Below are positions 1 to 8,801 of a DNA stretch of 64,000 nt, piece after piece. The position numbers and the translations under genes were made by a program. Below the pieces are notes generated by a model that saw only the letters and a list, made by a program, of their open reading frames with translations, was not told the origin of the DNA and did not search any database. Within the stretch, counting starts at the first letter, position 1. Each line of letters starts with the position of its first letter. Source of the DNA: CAZQKW01 sp964594075 (GTDB taxonomy: Bacteria; Desulfobacterota; WTBG01; CAIYCZ01). The DNA lies in contig CAZQKW010000014.1 in assembly GCA_964594075.1 (NCBI GenBank), positions 1-64,000 on the forward strand, given 5' to 3'.

Positions 1-72
1 TTATGCCACGGGGGAGCCACTTCTTCAATTTTCAACTAAAAATAGTATATCCTCTCCCTGAGTGTATATCTT

Positions 73-975
73 TTGTTGAACAAAACTCACCTAAAATTGC
101 ATTGGGTTAAATATGTGCTGATCTGCCTATTGTTTTTAGCGATAATTCTACCGTACCTGTATGATTTTAATTTTTCCATTGCGACGCAAAATACCCAGAC
201 ATGGATTAAAAACTGGGTAAGAAATTCCGGACATGTATGGCAAGGCAATTTAAAAAACGCCCTTTGGACTGTCCCAGCATATATGACGAACTATGTATTC
301 GGTAATTCAGTTTTTTTGTATTCTTTATTAGTCTGCATTGTCGGATTGATCATTTTGATTAAACAAAATCCGAAGCGGTGTGTCCACCATTTAGTATTCT
401 TAATTGCTTGCGTGTTGCTCATATTAAATGCGAAGTATTGGGTGTTGCCATTTTCTTATGCCATATATCCAGAGCGTGTGGCACTGATGACGGTTATCCC
501 GTTAAGCATTCTCTTTGGATATACCATAGGCGAAAGTCTGAAGTTTATTAAACATAAACATCTTAATAGCACTACAAAAATATTCCTTGTTTTAGCGGCA
601 CTCCTGTTATCGCACGAGACCAATAAATTACAATTTATTGACAGAATTAAAGCTTTTTCACCATTAACCAAAGAAGATGTAGAAGCGTTTATGTGGTTGG
701 ACAAAACTGCGAAGAAGAATGATATTATTCAAAATAATTATGGGGATGCGGGATTATGGATTCCAGCCGTTATTTTTAGAGGAATTACTCATCCTCACGT
801 TAATGTTGTTTATTTAGATAAACTGAAATCTTTGGGCAAACCAAAATTTGTCTATATAGGAAGTAAATGCGTGTACCCTGAAAGTTGTCAGCTCAATAAG
901 TCGGCTTTAAAAGACAATAACAAATATAAATTAGTTTATAATAGTAATGGTGTCTATATCTATCAATTGCAATAG
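73..975 (+). CDS. C-terminal part of a membrane glycosyltransferase-like protein, probably incomplete
   Basis: The 300-residue product has about five hydrophobic segments in its first 200 residues, then a soluble tail with the pattern WLDKTAKKNDIIQNNYGDAG followed by LWIPA. This arrangement is typical of the C-terminal end of large multi-membrane sugar transferases (PMT/GT39-like proteins). The frame opens with a TTG at 73 after two in-frame stops at 37-45, there is no clear ribosome binding site, and the usual N-terminal catalytic half is absent. Another frame is open from 3 to 107. The gene is therefore probably cut by the window edge or frameshifted. It is visibly richer in A+T than the genes that follow, and it converges on the glycosyltransferase ending at 980 with only 4 bases between. 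The family assignment is inference from the tail pattern. Confidence 0.5.
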   Translation: MLNKTHLKLHWVKYVLICLLFLAIILPYLYDFNFSIATQNTQTWIKNWVRNSGHVWQGNLKNALWTVPAYMTNYVFGNSVFLYSLLVCIVGLIILIKQNPKRCVHHLVFLIACVLLILNAKYWVLPFSYAIYPERVALMTVIPLSILFGYTIGESLKFIKHKHLNSTTKIFLVLAALLLSHETNKLQFIDRIKAFSPLTKEDVEAFMWLDKTAKKNDIIQNNYGDAGLWIPAVIFRGITHPHVNVVYLDKLKSLGKPKFVYIGSKCVYPESCQLNKSALKDNNKYKLVYNSNGVYIYQLQ

Positions 976-979
976 TGTT

Positions 980-2620
980 TTATAAAACATAACGATAAGC
1001 ATTACACCCCATTTCCAGCGCAATGGCGATGTTTTTCGTCAGGAATTTCAGACATTCTATCGTTTCATATGTATTGCTATAAAACAGACCGCACTGTCCG
1101 ACTCGACAAATACTTTTTAACGCCTCATTGGATTCTGGAACAAGCAGAGGCAATTTTTTTTTCATTACCGGGATTAATTCTTTGGATGAGACGGCGGCAT
1201 CAACAACCCAGAGCAGAATAGCTTTGCGTAACTCTGACTCGCCAGCCCAGTCCAGCATAATAAAACGGTAATCGCTACCCCCTTCCTTTACGAAAATATC
1301 AGTTGCCAGCACACAGTCCGGATGAACATTCTTACCTATACACACTATATTCTTCCTTTGGTCGTGTTCACGCGGGGGTTTTATTTCTCTCTGTTCGTAA
1401 AGCTGGGCTATGAGACGAACCTGGTTCTCCACAGTATAAGCAGAAATCTTTTTATAGCCATTCTCGCCCATCACCTGCAGATTATCAGCGGCATAAATAC
1501 ACCTGTTCATTTTCTTCGCCAGATCATGCGCATTGCCTGGTGCAAACAAGTAGCCGGTCATTCCGTCATCCACAAGTTCTGGAATACCGCCAATGCGTGA
1601 CGCAATGACCGGAATACGCGCTGCCATTGCCTCAGTAATTGAAACCGGCTGATTTTCAGGCCAGATGGAGGGAAGGATCAACACGTCTGTTTCCTTGAAA
1701 ACTCGTTCAATCTCATTATGGGATACTTTACCCCAGAAACGCACGCGATCCTTTAACTCAAGATTCTTAACCTGATTTTCCAGTTCGCCCTTCTCCTCAC
1801 CATCGCCCACTATGTTAACCTGATATTTCCTCTCCGCGCCTATCTGCGGTAAAGCTTCGATGAGGGTAAACACGCCTTTGTGGCGGCCAAGGTACCCGAT
1901 ATAGCTGAACCGCAACGGTTCTGCAGGTTTTCTTCGTTGGATGCTTGAAAATCGCTCAATATCTATTCCGTTTGCTAACACCTGCATTTTTTCCGGCTCC
2001 ACGCCGGCATGCATATATCTCTCTGCAAGATACACACTCGGAGATATAAAAACATCAATGTAGTCAAACTGAGAAAAAATGAAGTCTTTCCTCAGGTGAA
2101 TGGGTATATTAGTCCAGCCGCCGCCCGACACAGACGTTCTGCATTCATAACAGGACACAACATCGCCGTCGCATATGGTGTAATCATATTTAAGGAAGGT
2201 ATTTTTGTAACAGATGGCCCAGTAATCATGGAGCGTCAATATGGTTCTTATGCCGCGACTTTTTGCCGCACGAAAAAGGCCAACCGAAAGTCCGCCGACA
2301 TTGTGAAAATGCACCACATCGGGCATGATGTCAGCAATAAGATTTCCAAACAAATCGTCAATCTTCTTATTATAAAAATTAATGAAGTCTCCGCTGAAAT
2401 CTCGGTGGTGAAGCATGACGCGATGCACCGGTATGGATTCAAAGGTATCGTGCTTTAATTGGTATTGCCTACTCCGGTTATTCAATTCGCCGGCAAATAC
2501 AGAAACATCATAGCCGAGGCGTTTTAAAACGTGAGCGTGTTGGTGCGCAATAAGCTCTGCGCCGCCAATAAAATGGGGCGGATAGGCATTGGAGCAGATA
2601 AGTATTTTTTTAACTTTCAT
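980..2620 (-). CDS. GT4-family glycosyltransferase with C-terminal extension
   Basis: This 546-residue protein has the two-domain GT-B layout. The N-terminus KILICSNAYPPHFIGGAELI carries the acceptor-side glycine loop, and residues 230-410 form the Glycos_transf_1 domain with SYIGYLGRHKGVFTLIEAL and the nucleotide-sugar motif PENQPVSITEAMAARIPVIA. It would transfer a sugar from an activated donor to a growing lipid-linked polysaccharide at the cytoplasmic membrane face. About 120 residues after position 420 exceed the usual GT4 length (about 380) and look like a degenerate second Rossmann-like domain. The start overlaps the end of the upstream glycosyltransferase gene by 11 bases, so translation is probably coupled. 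It is the last gene of the O-antigen operon. Donor and acceptor cannot be told from sequence. Confidence 0.88.
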   Translation of the reverse strand: MKVKKILICSNAYPPHFIGGAELIAHQHAHVLKRLGYDVSVFAGELNNRSRQYQLKHDTFESIPVHRVMLHHRDFSGDFINFYNKKIDDLFGNLIADIMPDVVHFHNVGGLSVGLFRAAKSRGIRTILTLHDYWAICYKNTFLKYDYTICDGDVVSCYECRTSVSGGGWTNIPIHLRKDFIFSQFDYIDVFISPSVYLAERYMHAGVEPEKMQVLANGIDIERFSSIQRRKPAEPLRFSYIGYLGRHKGVFTLIEALPQIGAERKYQVNIVGDGEEKGELENQVKNLELKDRVRFWGKVSHNEIERVFKETDVLILPSIWPENQPVSITEAMAARIPVIASRIGGIPELVDDGMTGYLFAPGNAHDLAKKMNRCIYAADNLQVMGENGYKKISAYTVENQVRLIAQLYEQREIKPPREHDQRKNIVCIGKNVHPDCVLATDIFVKEGGSDYRFIMLDWAGESELRKAILLWVVDAAVSSKELIPVMKKKLPLLVPESNEALKSICRVGQCGLFYSNTYETIECLKFLTKNIAIALEMGCNAYRYVL

Positions 2621-3833
2621 AGACAGTTTTTATGGCCTGCTCTACCTTCTTGCCAATACAATCCCAGGTATAATTTTTCAAAACTTTGCTGCGCCCGCTG
2701 AGGCCTTTCTGGTTCGCGTCTTCAGGCTGAGCAAAGGCTTTTTTAATTTTTGCTATTAAATCCGCAGTGTCTCCAAACCGGCATACATAGCCATCGTTGC
2801 CAATGACGCTGGGCATAGCTCCCTGATCGGTGCCGATAACCGGTTTTCCGCACACCCATGCTTCAAGAAATACGATGCCAAATGCTTCATACTGCGACGG
2901 CAGGACCAATATATCGGAGCAATGCAGCAAGTTGACTTTTTCGGCATGGGAGAGCACCCCCAGATCAATAATATATTTCTTCTCCGCTGCAGAGAGTTCG
3001 GCGTAAAGTCTGTCATACCAGTCAATTCCAGGCCCGACTAAAAACAATTTAATTGGGATATCTTTTCTCACAGCTTTTGCGGCTTCTATGAGAGTAAGCA
3101 CCCCTTTTTCTTTTGTTTTTCTCCCGATAAAGACAATAACTTTATCTCCCTGCAAAAGGCGGTAATCAGTTGTCAATTTATTTTTAAACGCATCCACATT
3201 ATCGGGCTTATACAGATCAGGATGAATGCCGTTGCCGGTGACATAGATTGAAAGGGCGGAAATGCCTTTGCCTACAAGATAATTTTTCTCATATTCAGAG
3301 ACGGTAAGAATGCCGTCGCACTGATGCAAAAGCCAATAATTAACGCGTCTTTCATAATGCGGGTGAGTTGGATGAAAATGCGGCACCATGATAATTTTTT
3401 TTCGCAAAAGTTTCGCCCAGAATAACGCAATAAAATTATGTGGATACGGCATGGTGTGTAAAACAACGACATCTGCCTGTCGAACCTCGCGCCACATCTT
3501 GCCATACATCTCAATGGAGTGCGGGCCATAAAAATAAACCTTAAACCTTTCATCAATAAGTTTTCTAAACAGAGCATGGTATAGTAAATGAATTGGCAAG
3601 GATCTTTTAAATCGTCTTATGCGCACCCCTTGATCCCAGGCAAGACGCCCCAGCGCTATCGTATGATCACGGTCTGATGGCTCGCGCCAGAACTCTTCTT
3701 CTTTATTTACATCCAGGGTAAGCACCTGAACCCGATGTTTCCGCTTTGCTAAATAGCGGCACACCTCCTGGCACCAGGTCTCAGAACCTCCCACCGCGGG
3801 TGGATATCTCTGGATAATGTTGAGTATTTTCAT
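2610..3833 (-). CDS. GT4-family glycosyltransferase
   Basis: The 407-residue GT-B enzyme begins MKILNIIQRYPPAVGGSETW, the classic N-terminal glycine loop of GT4 enzymes. The C-terminal half shows VFIGRKTKEKGVLTLIEAAK and the E-x7-E donor-binding motif in EAFGIVFLEAWVCGKPVIG. It is predicted to add one residue to the surface polysaccharide repeat. The ATG at 3833 shares a base with the stop codon of the preceding small gene (TAATG arrangement) and its end overlaps the next glycosyltransferase gene, so the three genes are translationally coupled. The length is normal for the family. The specific sugar is unknown. Confidence 0.9.
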   Translation of the reverse strand: MKILNIIQRYPPAVGGSETWCQEVCRYLAKRKHRVQVLTLDVNKEEEFWREPSDRDHTIALGRLAWDQGVRIRRFKRSLPIHLLYHALFRKLIDERFKVYFYGPHSIEMYGKMWREVRQADVVVLHTMPYPHNFIALFWAKLLRKKIIMVPHFHPTHPHYERRVNYWLLHQCDGILTVSEYEKNYLVGKGISALSIYVTGNGIHPDLYKPDNVDAFKNKLTTDYRLLQGDKVIVFIGRKTKEKGVLTLIEAAKAVRKDIPIKLFLVGPGIDWYDRLYAELSAAEKKYIIDLGVLSHAEKVNLLHCSDILVLPSQYEAFGIVFLEAWVCGKPVIGTDQGAMPSVIGNDGYVCRFGDTADLIAKIKKAFAQPEDANQKGLSGRSKVLKNYTWDCIGKKVEQAIKTVYES

Positions 3834-4432
3834 TACACAAGCTGCTGGACAATAGACAGCCCGTCAAGGCGCTGGCCATGTTCATTTAAAAGAATTGCCT
3901 GTATGAGATATGCGCCTTTTTGCCTGCATGTCCCCCGCCAGCTATCATCCGGCATATGCGATAATTCGTCAATACGAATGGCAAACGAATCAATCCAGTT
4001 GTAGCTCACAACCAGGTGCTTGGATTCATGGGCGGTTAGATAAATGTTTTTTGAATAATAGGCATAGTGTCCCTCAGGGTGCACTGGGAGTTCTTTTGCA
4101 TAAATATCAACCAAAAGTTTTACTGCTGCGTTCGTGCCGGTGTCGTTGCATATGTGCAGGTCGTAGCTATAGGTATTTCCGGGTATTACGAAGAAAGACT
4201 CAGTGGAAAATTGCGAGAGGGCTACCGGGATGTTATCTTTGCTGAAGCAGTAGGAGATCAGCGCGCATGCTCCGCTAAATATCCTTATGATGTCTTGAAG
4301 AACTACCTTGAACTGGGATATTGTGCTATTCAAGCTCAACCCGAATAAATAAACCGAAAAGGAGACCGGACGTGCCCCGAAAGTTAGCCATAAAATTTTG
4401 GTAACCCGCATGGAAACACAACACACAAGCAT
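3833..4432 (-). CDS. hypothetical protein in polysaccharide operon
   Basis: This 199-residue protein is not recognised. The first 65 residues are fairly hydrophobic. The remainder reads as a beta-rich soluble domain (FFVIPGNTYSYDLHICNDTG onward), reminiscent of the beta-sandwich modules found at the C-terminus of Wzt proteins, but this is only an impression. The stop codon overlaps the ATG of the following glycosyltransferase by one base, which argues that the frame is real and expressed with the cluster. The start at 4432 is uncertain, since no strong ribosome binding site is seen. A role in binding, exporting or modifying the glycan is plausible from context only. Confidence 0.55.
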   Translation of the reverse strand: MLVCCVSMRVTKILWLTFGARPVSFSVYLFGLSLNSTISQFKVVLQDIIRIFSGACALISYCFSKDNIPVALSQFSTESFFVIPGNTYSYDLHICNDTGTNAAVKLLVDIYAKELPVHPEGHYAYYSKNIYLTAHESKHLVVSYNWIDSFAIRIDELSHMPDDSWRGTCRQKGAYLIQAILLNEHGQRLDGLSIVQQLV

Positions 4433-4575
4433 CTACCTTGATACGGCAGAGAAAAAACCCCGGATGTTTCTTCATCACCAGCAATAAATTAGTTTGGGAA
4501 AAGTCCTAAAATGAGACACCCATTGCGCGACATTTCATTAATTGTTTTACGTTTCTCGGGCAACACCCCGGTCAA

Positions 4576-6204
4576 TCATGCCTTATATCCAATCACTGCA
4601 TAGTCTTTTCCCATAGTTAATAATTGTTCAATAGGCTGATTATCAGCAGACGGCTGGCCATTTCTATTGATACGCAGAATGAACGTATTTTGGAACCCAC
4701 GCACCTGCATAAAATACTGTAATGTAGCCGGCGGAATTGGCCGTTTATGCGTGGGATCGCTGTAAAATTCACAGGCACCGACCAACAAATTCTCCGGATT
4801 GGGCGTTTCAAATATTGCCATCCCCTTCGGGCACAGGACCCGCACTGCTTCGTCAAAAAGCTTGATTCTATTTCTAAAGGAAAGATGCTCAATTACATGA
4901 AAACCGGTAATGACGCCGATACTCTGACCGTCAAGGTTTTTTATATAATTAAGTGCGTCATCCTCAACTGCGTTAAGCCCTAACGCACAGCATTGCTGAA
5001 TCATTTTGTTATTGATGTCCACTCCGACTGCGCGGTAATTATGCTCTTTTAATACCTCCAACCATTCTCCCCGACCGCATCCCACATCAAGCATTGTCAT
5101 ACTTTTAACTTTGTCAGGCAATTTTTCCAGATAGGGCACATAAATGCTCAGCCGTTTCTTTACTTCTTCGCGTGTTCCTCTGAACTTATCTTCAAACGCA
5201 ACATAGGCTGCGCCCCGAATATGCTCTTCCTCAACCAGCGCATCTTCCAGCTCATCAAGCACTTCAGTATATTCATGTTCCTGGGCAAGCATTTTTTGCT
5301 GAAAATCCATGAGCTGCTGCATTGAGCGTTGAATTTTATTATGAATTTCTTTTAATTCATTTGAAATTGCACTAATTTCTGCCAGCTGCTGCTGAATGTG
5401 GTTCAATGTTTCTTTATTCGCCTTGTTGATAGATAGATGATCTATCTGTTGTTTTACATGCAACAGGTCCGCCTGATCGGCCTTCCCTTTGAGCCATGCT
5501 GATAGCTCATTGCGAACCTGATCAATTGCTGATTTATCAGCTTTATTGCGCGTTACCACTTCAATCAAATTATTTATAGTATTAGCCGCGGTATTTAGAA
5601 AAACCGCAAGCTCTTTTTGAGCGTCAGCTGCGTTTTGTTTTATTTCATAAAGCTGTCCCTGGGTAAACGCTTCATACCTATAGATATTGTTTATGATGCG
5701 CGGCAGTTGCAAAATACCGGCTCCAAGCCGAACCGCATACCCCGCAACCGGAATCTTACATATAATGTTAAAGACAAACGGAATAAATAATCCTTTTACT
5801 GGTTTTGCCAAATAGCGACCTTCCGTGGAGTAACGCAGCCGCCCCAAAATTTCAATTTTATTGAAATCTCCGTTTCTCAATTTTGATAAGTAATGTGCAT
5901 AACCGTGCGCGTCAGGCTCTCTGCCGAGAATACCCCGGTAGGCATTGCGGATGAACAGGCTGTCATGAAACGAAAGAAAATCTGTCAGAGAGTATGCGTC
6001 GCGGAATTCGAGCACCTTGCCAGTGTTTAAATGGGAAGAGTGCAGATGCGGGAGAAACTCAACGGGAACCAATTCCATGAACGGCTGGCCATCCGGCGAA
6101 TATTCGTCCGGATGTTTTGCCTGCACCGATTGCTGTTCGCTCTGCCGGCGGGCCGCCCGGGTTTTTACTTCCTTCATGATTTCATCAATATTAATGTTGC
6201 TCAT
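4576..6204 (-). CDS. DUF4214 / coiled-coil / SAM methyltransferase protein, possible chain terminator
   Basis: Three regions are visible in this roughly 540-residue protein. Residues 60-150 match the DUF4214 pattern (FIRNAYRGILGREPDAHGYA). Residues about 200-330 are long heptad-rich helices (many Q, E, K, L). Residues 360-540 are a class I methyltransferase with MTMLDVGCGRGEWLEVLKEH, the acidic AVGVDINNKM strand and GFHVIEHLSF. I place the start at 6204 (MSNINIDEIMKEVK) because GGA precedes it at proper spacing; the longer frame to 6249 lacks one. In E. coli O9a the methyltransferase/kinase WbdD uses a coiled coil to cap the glycan and set its length, and Wzt then recognises the cap. This gene lies directly after a Wzt with the carbohydrate-binding domain, so a similar role is a reasonable inference. 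No kinase domain is seen. Confidence 0.8.
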   Translation of the reverse strand: MSNINIDEIMKEVKTRAARRQSEQQSVQAKHPDEYSPDGQPFMELVPVEFLPHLHSSHLNTGKVLEFRDAYSLTDFLSFHDSLFIRNAYRGILGREPDAHGYAHYLSKLRNGDFNKIEILGRLRYSTEGRYLAKPVKGLFIPFVFNIICKIPVAGYAVRLGAGILQLPRIINNIYRYEAFTQGQLYEIKQNAADAQKELAVFLNTAANTINNLIEVVTRNKADKSAIDQVRNELSAWLKGKADQADLLHVKQQIDHLSINKANKETLNHIQQQLAEISAISNELKEIHNKIQRSMQQLMDFQQKMLAQEHEYTEVLDELEDALVEEEHIRGAAYVAFEDKFRGTREEVKKRLSIYVPYLEKLPDKVKSMTMLDVGCGRGEWLEVLKEHNYRAVGVDINNKMIQQCCALGLNAVEDDALNYIKNLDGQSIGVITGFHVIEHLSFRNRIKLFDEAVRVLCPKGMAIFETPNPENLLVGACEFYSDPTHKRPIPPATLQYFMQVRGFQNTFILRINRNGQPSADNQPIEQLLTMGKDYAVIGYKA

Positions 6205-6253
6205 AGAACATTCCTGACCGTGCAGTTTTTTATCTGTAATCGCTTGCAAGGCG

Positions 6254-7465
6254 CTACGATGAAAACCGCATCGTTACGTGCGGCCTCAACCTTAAAAGAC
6301 CACTGAAAATAAAATCACTGTTTGATACAACTTCAAACGATTTGATCACATCAACCCAGTGATAACACTCATGCACGTGCGTTTCCCGGGTGTGGGCAGC
6401 TACAGTAAGCGTATATTTCCCAGGCCCGATATTCAATTCGGGGATGACATATTCTACAATACAGTTTTTATCACGCTCAAGGCGCAACGGCATATTGAGG
6501 TAGAACGTATTGGTGCCAAAAATATCCTGCCCAAACTTGTCTCTTATTAACATGCCAACAGTGGCTTCCGGCACATCCTCACGCGATTTGAGCACAATTT
6601 GAACTGCACAGGGTTCGCCGCTGGTAAAAAGTTCGCATTCTACACCGTGTTCATTTAATAATTTAACCGCCGCAATTTCCACCTTTAAATTTCCGTATGC
6701 CATAACTCTGCCGGTGGCGGTCTGCAACGAAACATTATCCCCTTCCCTCTTTTTGGCAAGAAGAAAGTTATAGCTGTTAATGACCCGCTCGGGATCCCCG
6801 CTCTCTATTACCTGACCATGATCCAGAAGCATAGCCTGGTCGCTGAGCACTTTGATTGCATTCAGATCGTGCGATACAAAGATAATGGATCCGCCCTTTT
6901 CCTTGAACGCCCGGATGCGCTCCATGCATTTTTGTTGAAAATAGGCATCCCCCACTGACAGCGCTTCATCAACCACAAACGCCCGGGGCTCGGCATGTAT
7001 TGCGATGGCAAACGCCAGTCGCATCACCATGCCGTTTGAGTAAGTTTTAAGCGGCTCGCCAATAAATTCGCCCAGTTCGCTAAAGGCAATAATTTCGTCT
7101 AATTTGGCATCGGTTTCCTGGCGCGTCATACCGCGTAGCGCAGCGTTAAGATAAATATTCTCCAGACCGGAACATTCATAATGAAAACCGGTGGTAAGCT
7201 CAAGCAGCCCGGTAATTCTGCCCTCTATGCTGACTGTTCCGCTGTCCGGCAGCAATATGCCCATAAGCAGCTTGAGAAGCGTTGATTTTCCGGCGCCGTT
7301 TTGCCCAACAATGCCGAGAATCTCGCCGTTGCGAACCGCAAAACTGACGTTATTGAGCGCAGTGAATTCTCGATGAAATTGTTGACGAAACAGTATTTCC
7401 TTGAGGCGGTCTGCCGGCGACTTATATAGTTTGAATTTTTTGGTAAGTTGCGAAACGGTAATCAT
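6254..7465 (-). CDS. wzt: Polysaccharide ABC transporter ATP-binding protein with carbohydrate-binding domain (Wzt-like)
   Basis: The N-terminal 240 residues are an ABC ATPase: Walker A GIVGQNGAGKSTLLKLLMGI, a signature-like region YSNGMVMRLAFAIA, Walker B RAFVVDEALSVGD and the switch histidine in IIFVSHDLNAIK. Residues 290-400 match the Wzt C-terminal beta-sandwich domain (GMLIRDKFGQDIFGTNTFYL, then LNIGPGKYTLTVAAH). It would power export of lipid-linked O-antigen, with the C-terminal domain binding the terminal glycan modification. The ATG at 7465 lies one base after the stop of the upstream glycosyltransferase. The longer frame to 7579 would read back through that gene and is not used. The Wzm partner is at 8798-9568. 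Confidence 0.93.
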   Translation of the reverse strand: MITVSQLTKKFKLYKSPADRLKEILFRQQFHREFTALNNVSFAVRNGEILGIVGQNGAGKSTLLKLLMGILLPDSGTVSIEGRITGLLELTTGFHYECSGLENIYLNAALRGMTRQETDAKLDEIIAFSELGEFIGEPLKTYSNGMVMRLAFAIAIHAEPRAFVVDEALSVGDAYFQQKCMERIRAFKEKGGSIIFVSHDLNAIKVLSDQAMLLDHGQVIESGDPERVINSYNFLLAKKREGDNVSLQTATGRVMAYGNLKVEIAAVKLLNEHGVECELFTSGEPCAVQIVLKSREDVPEATVGMLIRDKFGQDIFGTNTFYLNMPLRLERDKNCIVEYVIPELNIGPGKYTLTVAAHTRETHVHECYHWVDVIKSFEVVSNSDFIFSGLLRLRPHVTMRFSS

Positions 7466-7466
7466 G

Positions 7467-8633
7467 CTATTGGTGCTGCTCCGCCCGATGGTTCTCAATA
7501 AGCGATGCAAACAGATTGATCGTCTGTTCTGCCGATTTTTGCCAGCTAAACTGCCGGGCTCTCTGAATCCCGCGTTCAATGAGCTGACCCCTTAACGATG
7601 AATCTTCTATGACCGCATCTATTCGATGGGCAAGCTCGTCCGGATCATGCGGCGAGCAAAACAGCGCAGCATCACCGGCCACTTCCGGCATGCTGGCAAC
7701 TTGTGAACAGATAACCGGGCACCCGCATGCCATTGCCTCAAGAACCGGCAGACCGAAGCCCTCATAGAGGCTTGGATATACGAATGCGTGCGCCCCGCTG
7801 TAAAGGCAGGCAAGAGCTTCTTCATCAACATAATTGGCAAAATAGATTTGTTTTTTTAAGCCTAATTTATTTATCTCGTTAAGCCAATGTTTATCTCCCC
7901 ATCCCTGCCAGCCAGCCAGGATCAGCGGAACTTTATTTGCCATACGGGAGAGCGCAGTAATTAACAGTTCTATATTTTTCCGCGGTTCTAATGTCCCGAC
8001 AAATAAAATATAGTCTCGTGGCCATGCGCGCTGTTCAAGCAGGCAGGTTAATTTTTCCGGGGAACGCGGATAAAAGTGGGGATCAGGGGCTTCGTGAATG
8101 ACCGTAATGGCGTCAGGATGAATTTTTAAATCCTCGATAATTTCATTTTTCATAAACTCTGATACTGTTATAACATGAACTGCATACGGCATACGGCGTC
8201 TAAAAAACAGTCTAAAAAACCATACCCTCTCCCGAGGATGCTTGTCGCTGTGCTTTATCAGGGAAAGGTCGTGGAGGGTGTATACCACCGGAATATCGGT
8301 AAGGGCTGCAGGCACAAATCCCGTTTCATGATATATGCTATAATGGTTCCGCCGAGCGGCCTTTCTCAATAATCTTTCAAAGTTGAGCCATTGGACGGTT
8401 CGTCCGCCAAAAACTACTGTATCGGGCAACATCCAGGCTTGCTCGGTGCGGCGCATCCAAAGGTTTGGTTCAGCCTGAACGGGCATCTCTGGCAGCATCT
8501 CCCGACCGACAAAGTAAGAAACCCTGATGCCGGGGACTCGTTGTATCTGCGAATACAGACAGCGGACATATCGCGATATGCCGGTGAGCAATCCGGTCAA
8601 CGGCATGGCATTTACTATAATTTGCATATCCAT
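7467..8633 (-). CDS. GT4-family glycosyltransferase
   Basis: The product is about 388 residues and has a GT-B fold. It opens with IIVNAMPLTGLLTGISRYVR (glycine loop), has VYTLHDLSLIKH at the domain border, and ends with the donor motif region YEGFGLPVLEAMACGCPVIC. This layout resembles WbdA/MtfB-type mannosyltransferases that build A-band or O9-like homopolymers, but donor specificity is not provable here. The start is ATG 8633 or ATG 8627. The frame also opens at a TTG at 8636, directly after the stop codon of the small membrane gene. Its stop is one base from the Wzt start codon. It belongs to the same operon as Wzm/Wzt. Confidence 0.9.
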   Translation of the reverse strand: MDMQIIVNAMPLTGLLTGISRYVRCLYSQIQRVPGIRVSYFVGREMLPEMPVQAEPNLWMRRTEQAWMLPDTVVFGGRTVQWLNFERLLRKAARRNHYSIYHETGFVPAALTDIPVVYTLHDLSLIKHSDKHPRERVWFFRLFFRRRMPYAVHVITVSEFMKNEIIEDLKIHPDAITVIHEAPDPHFYPRSPEKLTCLLEQRAWPRDYILFVGTLEPRKNIELLITALSRMANKVPLILAGWQGWGDKHWLNEINKLGLKKQIYFANYVDEEALACLYSGAHAFVYPSLYEGFGLPVLEAMACGCPVICSQVASMPEVAGDAALFCSPHDPDELAHRIDAVIEDSSLRGQLIERGIQRARQFSWQKSAEQTINLFASLIENHRAEQHQ

Positions 8634-8636
8634 CAA

Positions 8637-8801
8637 TCACACCCTAAGGAAGGCGCTCAGTAAAAATACGCCGCATAAAAATAAGGCATTATAGATTATG
8701 AACAAATATACTTTTATATGACTGACGATTTTTCGCCACGAAAGGTAACTGACCATGATGAACAAAGCCGACCATAACAGCAGACAGAAGACAGTAATCA
8801 T
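8637..8801 (-). CDS. 54-residue predicted membrane peptide between wzm and a glycosyltransferase
   Basis: Reading the reverse strand from ATG 8801 gives a 54-codon frame ending at TGA 8637-8639. The product starts MITVFCLLLWSALFIMVSYL, has a short basic stretch (SWRKIVSHIK), then a second hydrophobic stretch, so two membrane helices with a cytoplasmic or periplasmic hairpin are expected. Its ATG overlaps the wzm stop as ATGA, and its own stop is followed 3 bases later by the ATG of the next glycosyltransferase. This perfect packing supports a real gene that short-ORF cut-offs would miss. No family is recognised. A small accessory subunit of the Wzm/Wzt exporter is a guess from position. Confidence 0.62.
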   Translation of the reverse strand: MITVFCLLLWSALFIMVSYLSWRKIVSHIKVYLFIIYNALFLCGVFLLSAFLRV

